From positions 1-35,969 of the forward strand of contig CAJMHW010000022.1 in the NCBI GenBank assembly GCA_905213325.1: 35,969 nucleotides of DNA. The letters are read 5' to 3'. The notes beneath the pieces are model-generated. The model did not search any database, was not told where the DNA came from, and worked only from the letters and a program-made list of their open reading frames with translations. The translations under genes and the position numbers were made by a program. This stretch comes from Collinsella aerofaciens. Its GTDB lineage: Bacteria > Actinomycetota > Coriobacteriia > Coriobacteriales > Coriobacteriaceae. Of the stretch, positions 16,593-24,828 are shown one piece after another (within the stretch, counting starts at the first letter, position 1; each line of letters starts with the position of its first letter).

Positions 16593-16711
16593 TGAGGCTC
16601 CTGGATGGACGGTTGGGAATCTACCAGTCTAGCAGGAGCCGGCAAGGGCCGTTCTGTCGAACAAATACTTAAGATTTGAGACAAACGCTACTGATTCATT
16701 TGTCCCGCGGT

Positions 16712-17722
16712 CTAGATCGAGGTGGAGTCGAGCCAGTTGAGCTTGCACTCGAGAATGCGCTGCTCGCCGGGTTCGCTGCTTCCGTCAAGTAGGGCGAGCA
16801 GCATCTCGGCTGCTTCGCGACCTTCTTGGTCGACGGGCTCGATGATGGTGGAGACGGTCGGTGTGGTGAGATTAGTCCAGTCTTCGCAGTTGAGTCCCAA
16901 AAGGCCGATTTGCTGCGGAAGCAGATGGGCCATTGGCTGGAGGGCCTTGTAGACACGGGGAAGTGCCCACTGATTTTGCACGAAGATAAGGGTTCGCTTG
17001 GCGGGATTGAACTTGAATTTAAAGTATTCAGTGAGCTCGTTGATTGACGGCTTGTTGTGATCGATGGGAATCGCTTTGTAGAGCTGCCCGTTCGCTGCCA
17101 GCGCCTCGGCATACCCCTGAAAACGCTCCATGCGGGTGCGCATTTCGGTCATGTTGGCGGCAATGGAAAAGAAATCTTCGTAGCCGGCGTCGAGGAGTGC
17201 CTGTGTGGCGTTGTACACGCCGTCGTAAAGGTTGGTTTTGATCCAGCTGGTACCTGGGCTATAGATGGCCGCATCGAAAAAGACGACCGGCTTGCCGGCG
17301 CGTCTAATGCGGTCATGCACGGCTTTGAAGTTTGCCGTGGGCTGGATGATAAAGCCATCGACGCCCAGCGAGAGCATCTTGTCGACGTACATGAGCTCGG
17401 TCTCGGGGTTAAAGTTGCTCGTGCAAACGACCGTCTGGTAGCCCGCGGGGAGCATGACCTGCTCCATGCCATTGAGAACGAGCCCCGCCCATTTGTTGGT
17501 GTTATCCAAAATGATGATGGCAATGACGTGGGTTTGCTTGCCGGTGAGCGTCTGCGCTTGGGCGTTGGGAACGTATCCGAGTTCCTTAATGACGCGCGCG
17601 ATTTTGTTCTGCGTCTTCTCGCTAAGCTTTTCTCGTTTGTCGTTGAGGTAATACGAGACGCTTGCCGTCGAGGTTCCCGCCTCTCGAGCGACGTCTGCGA
17701 TCGTAACGCGCTGTTTTGCCAC
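16712..17722 (-). CDS. LacI-family transcriptional regulator of the PTS/transketolase operon
   Basis: The N-terminal helix-turn-helix (VTIADVAREAGTSTASVSYYLN) and hinge (GYVPNAQAQTL) are typical of LacI. A periplasmic-binding-protein-like effector domain follows. The start was set at GTG 17720-17722 because GGAAGGAG lies 5 nt upstream; a longer in-frame ATG at 17758 has no such site and adds non-conserved residues. The product has 336 aa. It is divergent from the PTS EIIBC gene with a 415-nt gap, the classical arrangement for a local repressor. The effector is probably a sugar phosphate or sugar handled by that operon; this is inferred from position only. Confidence 0.9.
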   Translation of the reverse strand: MAKQRVTIADVAREAGTSTASVSYYLNDKREKLSEKTQNKIARVIKELGYVPNAQAQTLTGKQTHVIAIIILDNTNKWAGLVLNGMEQVMLPAGYQTVVCTSNFNPETELMYVDKMLSLGVDGFIIQPTANFKAVHDRIRRAGKPVVFFDAAIYSPGTSWIKTNLYDGVYNATQALLDAGYEDFFSIAANMTEMRTRMERFQGYAEALAANGQLYKAIPIDHNKPSINELTEYFKFKFNPAKRTLIFVQNQWALPRVYKALQPMAHLLPQQIGLLGLNCEDWTNLTTPTVSTIIEPVDQEGREAAEMLLALLDGSSEPGEQRILECKLNWLDSTSI

Positions 17723-18137
17723 AGCGACTCCTTCCGACAGATGAGCATTTTCCAACATGATGACTTTGAGTCTTGGTGAAGGATACGCTTCGGTGAGCGG
17801 CTTTTTCCTTTCATATGAGTATGCAACAAATGCGGCATACGGGTGGGGTCGAAATTTGTGACCGGCATGCGCATCTGCCGTCTACCGAGAAAATCAAATA
17901 CTTCTTGACTTTTGAAATCGAGGGCAAAATCGCAGGATTCATTTTTGGTTAAACGCATAACTAAATCGCATAACCAACGCTCTGACCTGCGCGTTTACCG
18001 AAATAAGCTGGCATTAAGAAAAACGAGCACCTATATTGTTCTTGTCGAAAAGACAGCAAGTCCAAACGGCAGGGGATGCTCCGGAGGCCTCCGCAAACGG
18101 TGTCTTGCGCACGCAACTCTATGAAAAGAGGGAAGCA
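17723..18137. promoter_or_regulatory. Control region between the LacI regulator and the PTS operon
   Basis: This gene-free 415-nt gap contains several possible control sites. TGGCAT (18009-18014) and TATATT (18032-18037), 17 nt apart, are a possible operon promoter. The inverted repeat gtatgc-N10-gcatac is at 17819-17840. Two direct copies of cgcataac (17954-17961, 17967-17974) lie between ggtta and taacc. TTGACT at 17905-17910 has no good -10. No classical LacI operator with a central CG is obvious. The sites are seen; function is inferred. Confidence 0.4.
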
Positions 18138-19610
18138 ATGAAGATCGTAGGCGTTGCCGCCTGTACTGTGGGTATCGCCCACACGTATATGGCCCAGAAG
18201 GCGATTCAGGATGAATGCGCCGCCCGTGGCATCGAGTGCAAGGTCGAGGCTCAGGGTGGCCTGGGTATCGAGAATGAGCTCACGCAGGAAGACGTGGACT
18301 CCGCCGACCTGGTCCTGGAGTCCGTCGACGTGGGTGTCGAGAACGAGGACCGTTTTGAGCAGAAGATGGCCGAGGGCAAGTTCCTGAAGGTCGGCACCTC
18401 TGATGTAATCGCCGATCCGGTAAAGATCATCGACCAGGCCATTGAGATCATCAAGGCGACGGGTGGCGCCGTTGACGCGCCCAAGGCCGAGGCCAAGGCA
18501 GAGAAGAAGGCCGTCTCCGCTGCCCCGCAGGCCCCGACACCGGCGTCCAAGCAGTCTATCTTTGCCGATCCTGGCAAGACGCTGCTCAATGCATTCAATA
18601 CCGGCGTTTCCTATTTTATCCCCATCGTCGTTATCGGCGGCGTGTTTCTTGCCTTCTCGCTGGCATCCGGTACCGCCGGCGCCAACGGCATGGAGGTTAC
18701 GAACCCGCTGATGGTGAGCCTTAACACCATCGGCATGGCCGGCATCTCCATGATGATCCCGGTGCTTGCGGCATACATCTCCTACTCGATGGCCGGCAAG
18801 CCCGCGCTCGCCCCCGGTTTTGTCCTGGGCTACCTGGTCAATAACGCAGTCGTTACCCCTAACGGCAACAGCGTTTCGACCGGCTTCTTGGGCGCCATGA
18901 TCATGGCGGTCATCTGCGGCTACTTTGTCCGCTGGATGAAGACCTGGAAGGTCAACAACACCATCCAGACCATCATGCCCATCCTGATCATCCCGATTCT
19001 GACCTCGCTTGTCCTGGGCATGGCCTATATCTACATCCTGGCCACGCCGCTTGGCTTTGTGATGGACTGGCTCACCGGCGTGCTCGGCAGCCTGCAGGGC
19101 GGTTCCGCAGTTGTCCTGGGTCTGGTCATTGGCGTTATGACCGCCTTCGATATGGGTGGCCCCATCAACAAGACCGCCTCGACCTTCACCATGGCCATCA
19201 TGGCCTCCGGTATCTACGGTCCTAACGGTATGTTCCGCGTCGCCGTCGCCGTTCCCCCGATCGCCTGTGGCCTCGCTGCGCTCATCGCCAAGAACAAGTT
19301 CGATGACGCTGACCGCCAGATGGGCATCTCCGCGCTGTTCATGGGCTGCATCGGTATTACCGAGGGCGCTATCCCCTTCGCGGTCAAGGACCTCGGTCAC
19401 ACCCTGCCCGGCATTTGCATCGGCTCTGCCGTGGGTGCGGCACTTGCCGCCTTCCAGGGCATCGACTGCTACGTCCCGCACGGTGGCTTTATCGTCGCCC
19501 TTGCCACCAACAACGTCGCGCTGTTCTGCCTGGACATCGTGATTGGCGCCGTGGTCGCCGCTGCAATCCTGATTGCCATGAAGCCCACGCTCGATAAGCA
19601 GGCCAAGTAA
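18138..19610 (+). CDS. PTS fructose-family transporter subunit EIIBC
   Basis: This permease imports and phosphorylates a sugar using phosphate relayed from EIIA. Residues 1-~100 form EIIB-fru, with the phospho-cysteine at Cys9 in VAACTVGIAHTYMAQ (usual form ACPTGIAHT; the Pro-Thr pair is changed to Thr-Val). An Ala/Lys/Pro-rich linker (~110-138) leads to the EIIC membrane domain, with multiple hydrophobic segments and a GGPINKTASTF motif. At 490 aa it fits an EIIBC fusion. ATG 18138 follows AGAGGG; a longer in-frame start at 18036 lies over the possible promoter. The matching EIIA is the last gene of the operon. Fructose-family porters also take tagatose, mannose and others, so the substrate is open. 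Confidence 0.9.
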   Translation: MKIVGVAACTVGIAHTYMAQKAIQDECAARGIECKVEAQGGLGIENELTQEDVDSADLVLESVDVGVENEDRFEQKMAEGKFLKVGTSDVIADPVKIIDQAIEIIKATGGAVDAPKAEAKAEKKAVSAAPQAPTPASKQSIFADPGKTLLNAFNTGVSYFIPIVVIGGVFLAFSLASGTAGANGMEVTNPLMVSLNTIGMAGISMMIPVLAAYISYSMAGKPALAPGFVLGYLVNNAVVTPNGNSVSTGFLGAMIMAVICGYFVRWMKTWKVNNTIQTIMPILIIPILTSLVLGMAYIYILATPLGFVMDWLTGVLGSLQGGSAVVLGLVIGVMTAFDMGGPINKTASTFTMAIMASGIYGPNGMFRVAVAVPPIACGLAALIAKNKFDDADRQMGISALFMGCIGITEGAIPFAVKDLGHTLPGICIGSAVGAALAAFQGIDCYVPHGGFIVALATNNVALFCLDIVIGAVVAAAILIAMKPTLDKQAK

Positions 19611-19624
19611 ACCTTTAAGGACTC

Positions 19625-19713
19625 CGGTTGTGCGGAGGGATGGATTTGACTCCGCACAACCGCCCCTACACAACAAAATCCATCCGTACTGATAGGGCCC
19701 ACATCTGGGTCCC
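19625..19713 (+). ncRNA. Predicted pseudoknot plus hairpin in the EIIBC-gatZ gap
   Basis: The 144-nt gap inside the operon folds strongly. Stem 1 is 12 bp and perfect (19625-19636 with 19651-19662). Ten nt of its loop, ggatggattt (19638-19647), are perfectly complementary to aaatccatcc (19676-19685), giving an H-type pseudoknot. A third hairpin of 7 bp (19695-19701 with 19706-19712) follows, then the ribosome site at 19742-19747. No known riboswitch class was recognised. It may control gatZ translation or mRNA processing; this is inference. Confidence 0.6.
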
Positions 19714-19754
19714 AGGGAACTTTTGTCAAAAATCCTCTGGAGAAGGAGAACAAA

Positions 19755-21029
19755 ATGTCCAACCTCACCATCCGTCAGGCCGTTCAGGGCATGCTCAAGC
19801 TGCAGGATAGCGGCGATCACGCAACCATGGTCGGCATTGGCCCCATGAGCCCCAACCTGATTCAGGCCGTGTTCGAGCTTGCCAAGGACGAGGATTTCCC
19901 GCCCATGTTTATCGCCAGCCGCAACCAGGTCGATATGGACGAGATGGGCGCCGGCTACGTCAACGGTTGGGACCAGACGCGCTTTGCCGCCGACATCAAG
20001 AAGGTTGCCGACGAGGTGGGTTACACCGGTCCGTACTACCTGTGCCGCGATCACGGCGGTCCGTGGCAGCGCGACGAGGAGCGTAACGCCCACCTGCCCG
20101 AGGACGAGGCCATGGAGCTCGCCCGCAAGTCCTTCGTCGCCGACATGGAGGCGGGCTTTGACCTGCTGATGGTCGACCCCACCAAGGACCCCTATCAGAT
20201 CGGCAAGGTTATTCCGCTCGACGTGGTGCTTCGCCGCACGATCGATCTTATCGACTACCTTGAGCAGTACCGTCGCGAGCATAACCTGCCCGAGGTCGCC
20301 TATGAGGTCGGTACCGAGGAGACCAATGGCGGCTTGACCTCTACCGATAAGTACGAGGAGTTCATTTCTCAGCTGCAGCCCGAGCTCGAGAAGCGCGGCT
20401 GCCCCATGCCCACCTTTATCGTCGGCCAGACCGGCACCCTTACCCGCTGGACGGAGCAGGTCGGTCACTACAACTTCAAGAACGCCCGCGAGCTTGCCGA
20501 TATGGCCAAGCGCTATGGCGTGGGCCTGAAGGAGCACAACGCCGACTATCTGGACGACGCGACGCTGCTCGAGCACATCCCGGCACACGTGACCGCCTCC
20601 AACGTCGCTCCGCAGTATGGCACCGAGGAGACCCGCGCCTACCTCAAGCTCTGCGCCACCGAGCAGATCCTGGTCGACAACGGTCTGTGCGATGACCCCT
20701 CCGACCTGTATCACACGCTGCTGGTCAAGGCTATCAAGACCGAGCGCTGGCGCAAGTGGATGACTGGCGACGACGTCAACCTGCAGGTCGATGACATCCT
20801 TGCCGACGATGAGCTCAGCCTGAAGATCCTGGATGTCTCCGGCCACTATGCGTTCAACGATCCCGAGGTCAAGGAGCAGGTCGAGAAGCTCTATCGCAAC
20901 CTCGCTGCCCAGGACATCGACGGCAAGCGCTTTGTGATCGAGCACATCAAGCGCCCGATCAAGCAGTACGTCGTCGGTCTTAACCTCAAGGGCGTCACGA
21001 GCCGCATCGAGAAGGCTCTCGAGGACTAA
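19755..21029 (+). CDS. GatZ/KbaZ-like protein (tagatose-bisphosphate aldolase non-catalytic subunit family)
   Basis: The 424-aa protein has the TIM-barrel pattern of the GatZ/KbaZ family: IASRNQVD, CRDHGGPW, LLMVDPTKD, YEVGTEETNGG and FIVGQTGT. In galactitol and N-acetylgalactosamine pathways, such proteins support the class II aldolase GatY/KbaY. No GatY/KbaY partner lies in this operon, so that role is doubtful here. Some family members have been reported as 4-epimerases acting on fructose or fructose-6-phosphate (from memory), which would suit a PTS-linked ketose pathway. AGAAGGAG precedes ATG 19755. It follows a structured RNA region and is followed by a terminator-like hairpin. Confidence 0.85.
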   Translation: MSNLTIRQAVQGMLKLQDSGDHATMVGIGPMSPNLIQAVFELAKDEDFPPMFIASRNQVDMDEMGAGYVNGWDQTRFAADIKKVADEVGYTGPYYLCRDHGGPWQRDEERNAHLPEDEAMELARKSFVADMEAGFDLLMVDPTKDPYQIGKVIPLDVVLRRTIDLIDYLEQYRREHNLPEVAYEVGTEETNGGLTSTDKYEEFISQLQPELEKRGCPMPTFIVGQTGTLTRWTEQVGHYNFKNARELADMAKRYGVGLKEHNADYLDDATLLEHIPAHVTASNVAPQYGTEETRAYLKLCATEQILVDNGLCDDPSDLYHTLLVKAIKTERWRKWMTGDDVNLQVDDILADDELSLKILDVSGHYAFNDPEVKEQVEKLYRNLAAQDIDGKRFVIEHIKRPIKQYVVGLNLKGVTSRIEKALED

Positions 21030-21086
21030 GTAGCTTTTCCTACACGACGCCGGGCCTGGGGCATGTCCCAGCCGCAGGCCCGGCAC

Positions 21087-21122
21087 ATAGGACAAAGGGA
21101 CATCCCCTTTGTCCTATTTTTT
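21087..21122 (+). terminator. Terminator-like hairpin inside the sugar operon
   Basis: A perfect 13-bp stem (21087-21099 with 21105-21117) with a 5-nt loop runs into ttttt. It looks like a full intrinsic terminator, yet the next operon gene begins only 33 nt later. It follows a further GC-rich imperfect hairpin (21050-21083). Confidence 0.75.
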
Positions 21123-21154
21123 GAGTTTTGGATTCCTTCGAAGGAGTTTGCACC

Positions 21155-21838
21155 ATGAAGTTCTTTATCGATACTGCCAATCTGGACGAGATCGCCGAGG
21201 CCAAGAGCTGGGGCTGCCTGGCCGGTGTTACCACCAACCCGTCCCTGTACGCCAAGACCGGCGGCAAGCTTGCCGACTTTGAGCCGCATATGCTCAAGAT
21301 TGCCGAGCTCTGCGAGGGCCTGCCCGTTTCCGCCGAGTCTACCGCTACCACTGCCGAGGGTATGATCGAGGAGGGCAAGCGCCTTGCCGCCCTCGCCCCC
21401 AACATCGTGGTCAAGCTTCCCGTGTGCGAGGCCGGCCTTGCCGCCTGCCGTGCACTGGCCGATGCTGGCGTGCGCGTCAACATGACGCTCGTCTTCTCGC
21501 CGACGCAGGCCCTTATGGCCGCCAATGCCGGTGCTCGCTACATCAGCCCGTTTGTCGGTCGTTTCGATGACATCGCCGAGGACGGTATCTCGCAGCTCGA
21601 CAACGTCGTGACCTGCATTAAGAACTACGACTGGACGGGCAAGAACGTCGACGACACCGTCGAGATCATCACCGCCTCGGTTCGTACGCCCAACCACGTG
21701 ACCCAGGCCGCGCTACTCGGTGCCGATATTGCGACCGTGCCCATGGCCGCTCTCAAGAAGTGCCTGCATCATCCGCTGACCGACCAGGGCCTCGCCTCTT
21801 TTGAGGCTGACTGGCAGAAGGTCGTCGCTCAGGCTTAA
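21155..21838 (+). CDS. Short transaldolase / fructose-6-phosphate aldolase family
   Basis: This 227-aa enzyme belongs to the small transaldolase group (TalC/FSA-like). These enzymes form a Schiff base on lysine and either transfer dihydroxyacetone between sugar phosphates or cleave fructose-6-phosphate. MKFFIDTANLDEI and GVTTNPSL are at the N-terminus, the catalytic lysine is Lys87 in NIVVKLPV, and SPFVGRFDD and the late TVPMAALKK complete the pattern. AAGGAG precedes ATG 21155; the in-frame TTG upstream is unlikely. Adjacent transketolase genes favour the transaldolase role in the non-oxidative pentose-phosphate reactions, but F6P aldolase activity is not excluded. Confidence 0.92.
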   Translation: MKFFIDTANLDEIAEAKSWGCLAGVTTNPSLYAKTGGKLADFEPHMLKIAELCEGLPVSAESTATTAEGMIEEGKRLAALAPNIVVKLPVCEAGLAACRALADAGVRVNMTLVFSPTQALMAANAGARYISPFVGRFDDIAEDGISQLDNVVTCIKNYDWTGKNVDDTVEIITASVRTPNHVTQAALLGADIATVPMAALKKCLHHPLTDQGLASFEADWQKVVAQA

Positions 21839-21849
21839 CGAGTGGATTG

Positions 21850-21885
21850 CCCCGGCATCGCGTCATCCGGTGCCGGGGTTGTTCT
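21850..21885 (+). terminator. Hairpin between transaldolase and transketolase genes
   Basis: The 11-bp stem ccccggcatcg (21850-21860) pairs with cggtgccgggg (21868-21878), one G-U, followed by ttgttct. It is weaker than the hairpin before the transaldolase and may cause partial termination or protect the mRNA. Confidence 0.5.
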
Positions 21886-21901
21886 CAAGAGAGGAATTCG
21901 T

Positions 21902-22732
21902 ATGACCAACCAGGAGCTGGCGAAGGTCGCCAATGAGGTCAGGAAGGGTGTCGTGACTGCGGTTCACGCGGCCAAGTCGGGACACCCGGGTGGATCGCTC
22001 GGTGCTGCCGACATCATGACGTATCTGTACTTTGAGGAAATGAATATCGATCCTGCCGACCCTCACAAGGCCGATCGCGATCGCTTTGTGCTCTCCAAGG
22101 GTCACGCGGCGCCGGGCCTGTATTCGGTGTTGGCAAATCGCGGCTATTTTCCCGTCGAAGAGCTCGAGACGCTCCGTCATATTGGCAGCCGACTGCAGGG
22201 CCATCCCAACATGAACGACGCCCCTGGCATCGATATGTCCACCGGATCGCTCGGTCAGGGCATCTCTGCTGCAGTTGGAATGGCGCTTGCCGCTAAGCAC
22301 TGGGGCGACGGCTACCGTGTCTACACGTTGCTGGGCGACGGTGAGTGCGAGGAAGGCCAGGTGTGGGAGGCGGCCATGTTCGCCGGCAACCATGCGCTCG
22401 ACAATCTTGTTGCCGTCGTCGACCACAACGGCTTGCAGATTGACGGCACGATCGATGAAGTCAACTCGGCCATGCCGCTCGCTGACAAGTTCCGCGCCTT
22501 TAAGTGGCATGTGATCGAGCTCGCCGACGGTAACGACATGGCGCAGATTGCCGCCGCCTTTGCCGAGGCCCGCAAAGTGAGCGACTCGCCCGTGGCCATT
22601 ATCGCCGAGACGGTGAAGGGCAAGGGCGTCTCCTTTATGGAAAACCAGGTGGGCTGGCACGGCAAGGCACCCAACGATGAACAGTTTGAGCAGGCCATGG
22701 CCGAGCTCGCAGCAGCAGGGGAGGAGCTCTAA
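21902..22732 (+). CDS. Transketolase, N-terminal (thiamine-diphosphate-binding) subunit
   Basis: This is one half of a split transketolase, which moves two-carbon units between sugar phosphates. The 276-residue protein has GHPGGSLG, LSKGHAAPGLY, GSLGQGIS and the ThDP/metal motif LGDGECEEGQVWEAAMFA with the following Asn region (DHNGLQIDG). Two-gene transketolases are common in actinobacteria and archaea. ATG 21902 has GAGAGGA upstream; a longer reading from 21842 runs through the hairpin and is unlikely. The stop overlaps the start of the second subunit by one base. Confidence 0.94.
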   Translation: MTNQELAKVANEVRKGVVTAVHAAKSGHPGGSLGAADIMTYLYFEEMNIDPADPHKADRDRFVLSKGHAAPGLYSVLANRGYFPVEELETLRHIGSRLQGHPNMNDAPGIDMSTGSLGQGISAAVGMALAAKHWGDGYRVYTLLGDGECEEGQVWEAAMFAGNHALDNLVAVVDHNGLQIDGTIDEVNSAMPLADKFRAFKWHVIELADGNDMAQIAAAFAEARKVSDSPVAIIAETVKGKGVSFMENQVGWHGKAPNDEQFEQAMAELAAAGEEL

Positions 22733-23670
22733 TGGCAGACGTCAAGAAAGTCGCCACGCGCGTTAGCTATGGCGAGGCACTTGTCGAGCTGGGCAATGAG
22801 CGCGATGACTTTGTGGTTCTCGATGCCGACCTGGCCGCCGCCACGCAGACCGGTAAGTTTAAGGCTGCGCACCCTGAGCGCTTCTACGACGCCGGCATTG
22901 CCGAGAGCAACCTGATGGGTCTTGCCGCCGGCATCGCGACCACGGGCCGCGTTGCTTTTGCGAGCACCTTTGCGATGTTTGCCGCCGGTCGCGCCTACGA
23001 GCAGGTCCGCAATTCCATCGGCTACCCGCACCTCAACGTCAAGATTGGCGCTACTCATGCCGGCATTTCGGTGGGCGAGGACGGCGCCACGCACCAGTGC
23101 TGCGAGGATATCGCACTCATGCGCACGATTCCGGGTATGACGGTGGTCGTTCCCGCCGACGACGTCGAGGCTCGTGCCTGTGTGCGCGCCGCCTATGAGT
23201 TTGAGGGCCCGGTTTACATGCGCTTCGGCCGCCTGGCAACACCGGTCATCAACGACTGCGAGGACTATGAGTTCAAGATTGGTCGCGGCGTGGTCGTGCG
23301 CGAGGGGTCCGATGTGACCATCATCGCTTGTGGCCTTATGGTCGCCGAGGCGCTTGAGGCTGCCGAGGCGCTCGCTGCCGATGGCATCGATGCCGAGGTC
23401 ATCAACATGCATACGATCAAGCCGCTCGACGAACGTCTGGTTGTAGCCAGCGCCAAGAAGACCGGTCGCGTGGTCACTGCCGAGGAGCATTCGATTATCG
23501 GCGGTCTTGGCGAGGCCGTTGCCTCGGTGCTAGCGGAGCAGTATCCGGTGCCGATGCGTCGCGTCGGCGTGCGCGATGTGTATGGCGAGTCCGGCCCTGC
23601 GGTCGATTTGCTGCACAAGTACGGTTTGGACGCCGACGGCATCGAAGCTGCGGTCAGGTCTGTGTTGTAA
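22732..23670 (+). CDS. Transketolase, C-terminal (pyrimidine-binding plus C-terminal) subunit
   Basis: This is the partner of the preceding gene; together they make a complete transketolase. The 312-aa protein has DADLAAATQTGKF and the catalytic FYDAGIAESNLMGLAAGIA (Glu that activates ThDP), then SVGEDGATHQ and a C-terminal domain with NMHTIKPLDERL and EEHSIIGGLGEAVA. Translation is coupled through TAATG. Its length matches split transketolases; the related DXS protein is a single chain, which argues against that alternative. Confidence 0.94.
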   Translation: MADVKKVATRVSYGEALVELGNERDDFVVLDADLAAATQTGKFKAAHPERFYDAGIAESNLMGLAAGIATTGRVAFASTFAMFAAGRAYEQVRNSIGYPHLNVKIGATHAGISVGEDGATHQCCEDIALMRTIPGMTVVVPADDVEARACVRAAYEFEGPVYMRFGRLATPVINDCEDYEFKIGRGVVVREGSDVTIIACGLMVAEALEAAEALAADGIDAEVINMHTIKPLDERLVVASAKKTGRVVTAEEHSIIGGLGEAVASVLAEQYPVPMRRVGVRDVYGESGPAVDLLHKYGLDADGIEAAVRSVL

Positions 23671-23681
23671 GGAAGGTTTCC

Positions 23682-24134
23682 ATGGGATTTGTATCTGCCA
23701 ACCAAGTGACGATAGGGTATACCGCCGCCTCGCGCGAGGATGCCCTGCATTATTTGTCCGATCAGGCCGTCGAGCTCGGCTTTGCTGACGACGCATCTGC
23801 CGTAGAGACTGCCTTCATGGCTCGCGAGAACGAGGCCGAGACTGGCCTTGTCGCCGGTTTTGCCGTTCCACATGCCAAAAGCGATGCTATCCACACGCCG
23901 GGCGTTGCCGTGCTTAAGCTGGTCGAGCCCGTTGAATGGCCGAGCTTCGATGGTGTGCCCGTCGATGTTGCGCTCGCGCTGTACGTGCCTGCCGGCGAGG
24001 CAGGAACCACGCACCTGCGCTTGCTCTCCAAGGCTGCCGTGATGCTGATGGACGCCGGCTTCCGTGACAAGGTGCGCGCGAGCACCGATCCCGTTGAGAT
24101 TGCGGAGCTCATCAATAGCGGACTCGAAGACTAG
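23682..24134 (+). CDS. PTS fructose-family EIIA protein
   Basis: EIIA passes phosphate from HPr to EIIB. The 150-aa protein has the family's phospho-histidine site GFAVPHAKSD (His64), with REDALHYLSDQAVELGF before and THLRLLSKAAVML after. AAGGAAGG precedes ATG 23682. It closes the operon 11 nt after the transketolase and must serve the EIIBC encoded at its start; that separation of EIIA from EIIBC by five metabolic genes ties them into one pathway. Confidence 0.93.
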   Translation: MGFVSANQVTIGYTAASREDALHYLSDQAVELGFADDASAVETAFMARENEAETGLVAGFAVPHAKSDAIHTPGVAVLKLVEPVEWPSFDGVPVDVALALYVPAGEAGTTHLRLLSKAAVMLMDAGFRDKVRASTDPVEIAELINSGLED

Positions 24135-24176
24135 AACGGTCATCCCGTTCAATCAATTGATCCTTCTCCAAGGAAA

Positions 24177-24214
24177 AGGGCCGCGACGCCGTATGGGTGT
24201 CACGGCCCTATTTG
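24177..24214 (+). terminator. Terminator of the sugar operon
   Basis: The stem agggccg (24177-24183) pairs with cggccct (24203-24209) and continues for three pairs (gac/gtc) after one mismatch, followed by attt. It is moderately convincing. Confidence 0.6.
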
Positions 24215-24216
24215 CG

Positions 24217-24266
24217 TTTCCCCAGATAAAACCTGCCAAAATAAACCTGTCCCTTTTTGGCAGGTT
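24217..24266 (+). repeat. Palindromic repeat, copy 1
   Basis: This is the first of four near-identical ~46-bp units. Each begins CCCAGATAAAACCTGCC, continues AAAATAAACCTGTCCC and ends TTTTTGGCAGGTT. Its arms aacctgccaaaa (24230-24241) and ttttggcaggtt (24255-24266) form a 12-bp hairpin. The flank tttcc is shared with copies 2 and 3. Confidence 0.9.
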
Positions 24267-24606
24267 AATCGGGGACTATTTCACCGCAACTTAGGGCACG
24301 GTTAGGAAGTGTGCACCTTAAAGAGTGGAGCCCATGATTAGAGAGGTCGCGCTCATCTCGCTAAATGTCTCTCTAAAGAGAAGGTTGGTTAGAGAGATGA
24401 GCGCCTTGTTTTAGAGAGACGGAATGCCAAAATTCGTCCGTCAGCTACCATCTGCCAAAAATGACGGATAAAGGGCTCATCGAAGTAATGGGTTCATCGA
24501 CGAGCCGCAACCGCCGCTATCGGAAGAAGTAGATGCAGCCGAATTGCCCCTCTATCGTCTCTCGAAGTTTGATGGGTGCTAGGGGAGCGACTGCCTCGCG
24601 ATATTT
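24267..24606. other. Gene-free stretch with TTAGAGAG boxes
   Basis: No credible gene. TTAGAGAG occurs at 24338, 24389 and 24411 on the plus strand and at 24369-24376 as its complement. Arms 24349-24364 and 24389-24404 (gcgctcatctcgctaa against ttagagagatgagcgc) pair with one mismatch. A small hairpin tccgtca/tgacgga lies at 24437-24468. It may be a decayed gene or an insertion remnant. Confidence 0.4.
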
Positions 24607-24652
24607 CCCCAGATAAAACCTGCCAAAATAAACCTGTTCCTTTTTGGCAGGT
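24604..24652 (+). repeat. Palindromic repeat, copy 2
   Basis: Same unit and orientation as copy 1, 386 bp away, with TTCC for TCCC in the loop. The right arm ends at ggcaggt and is then replaced by cag. The stretch 24653-24828 holds nothing further that I can support. Confidence 0.88.
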
Positions 24653-24828
24653 CAGTTAACGCAGTGCAGGTTGAGCATATGCGAGCGAGCGGGCTCCGGG
24701 TGCGGTAAGGTGACGTGAAACAAGCGGGCGCTGACCTTTTGGTCGCGCCCGTGAAGTTGAGCGTCAGATTGCCGTGCCCGGGGCCTGCGCAGCGCCGAGC
24801 GGTTACGCCGTTTGTAAAACGGCGTAAC

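Noticed and set aside
17961..21095. 1044-codon minus-strand frame opposite the PTS, GatZ-like and flanking genes
   Set aside because: It spans several well-supported plus-strand genes and intergenic hairpins, and has no recognisable domain.
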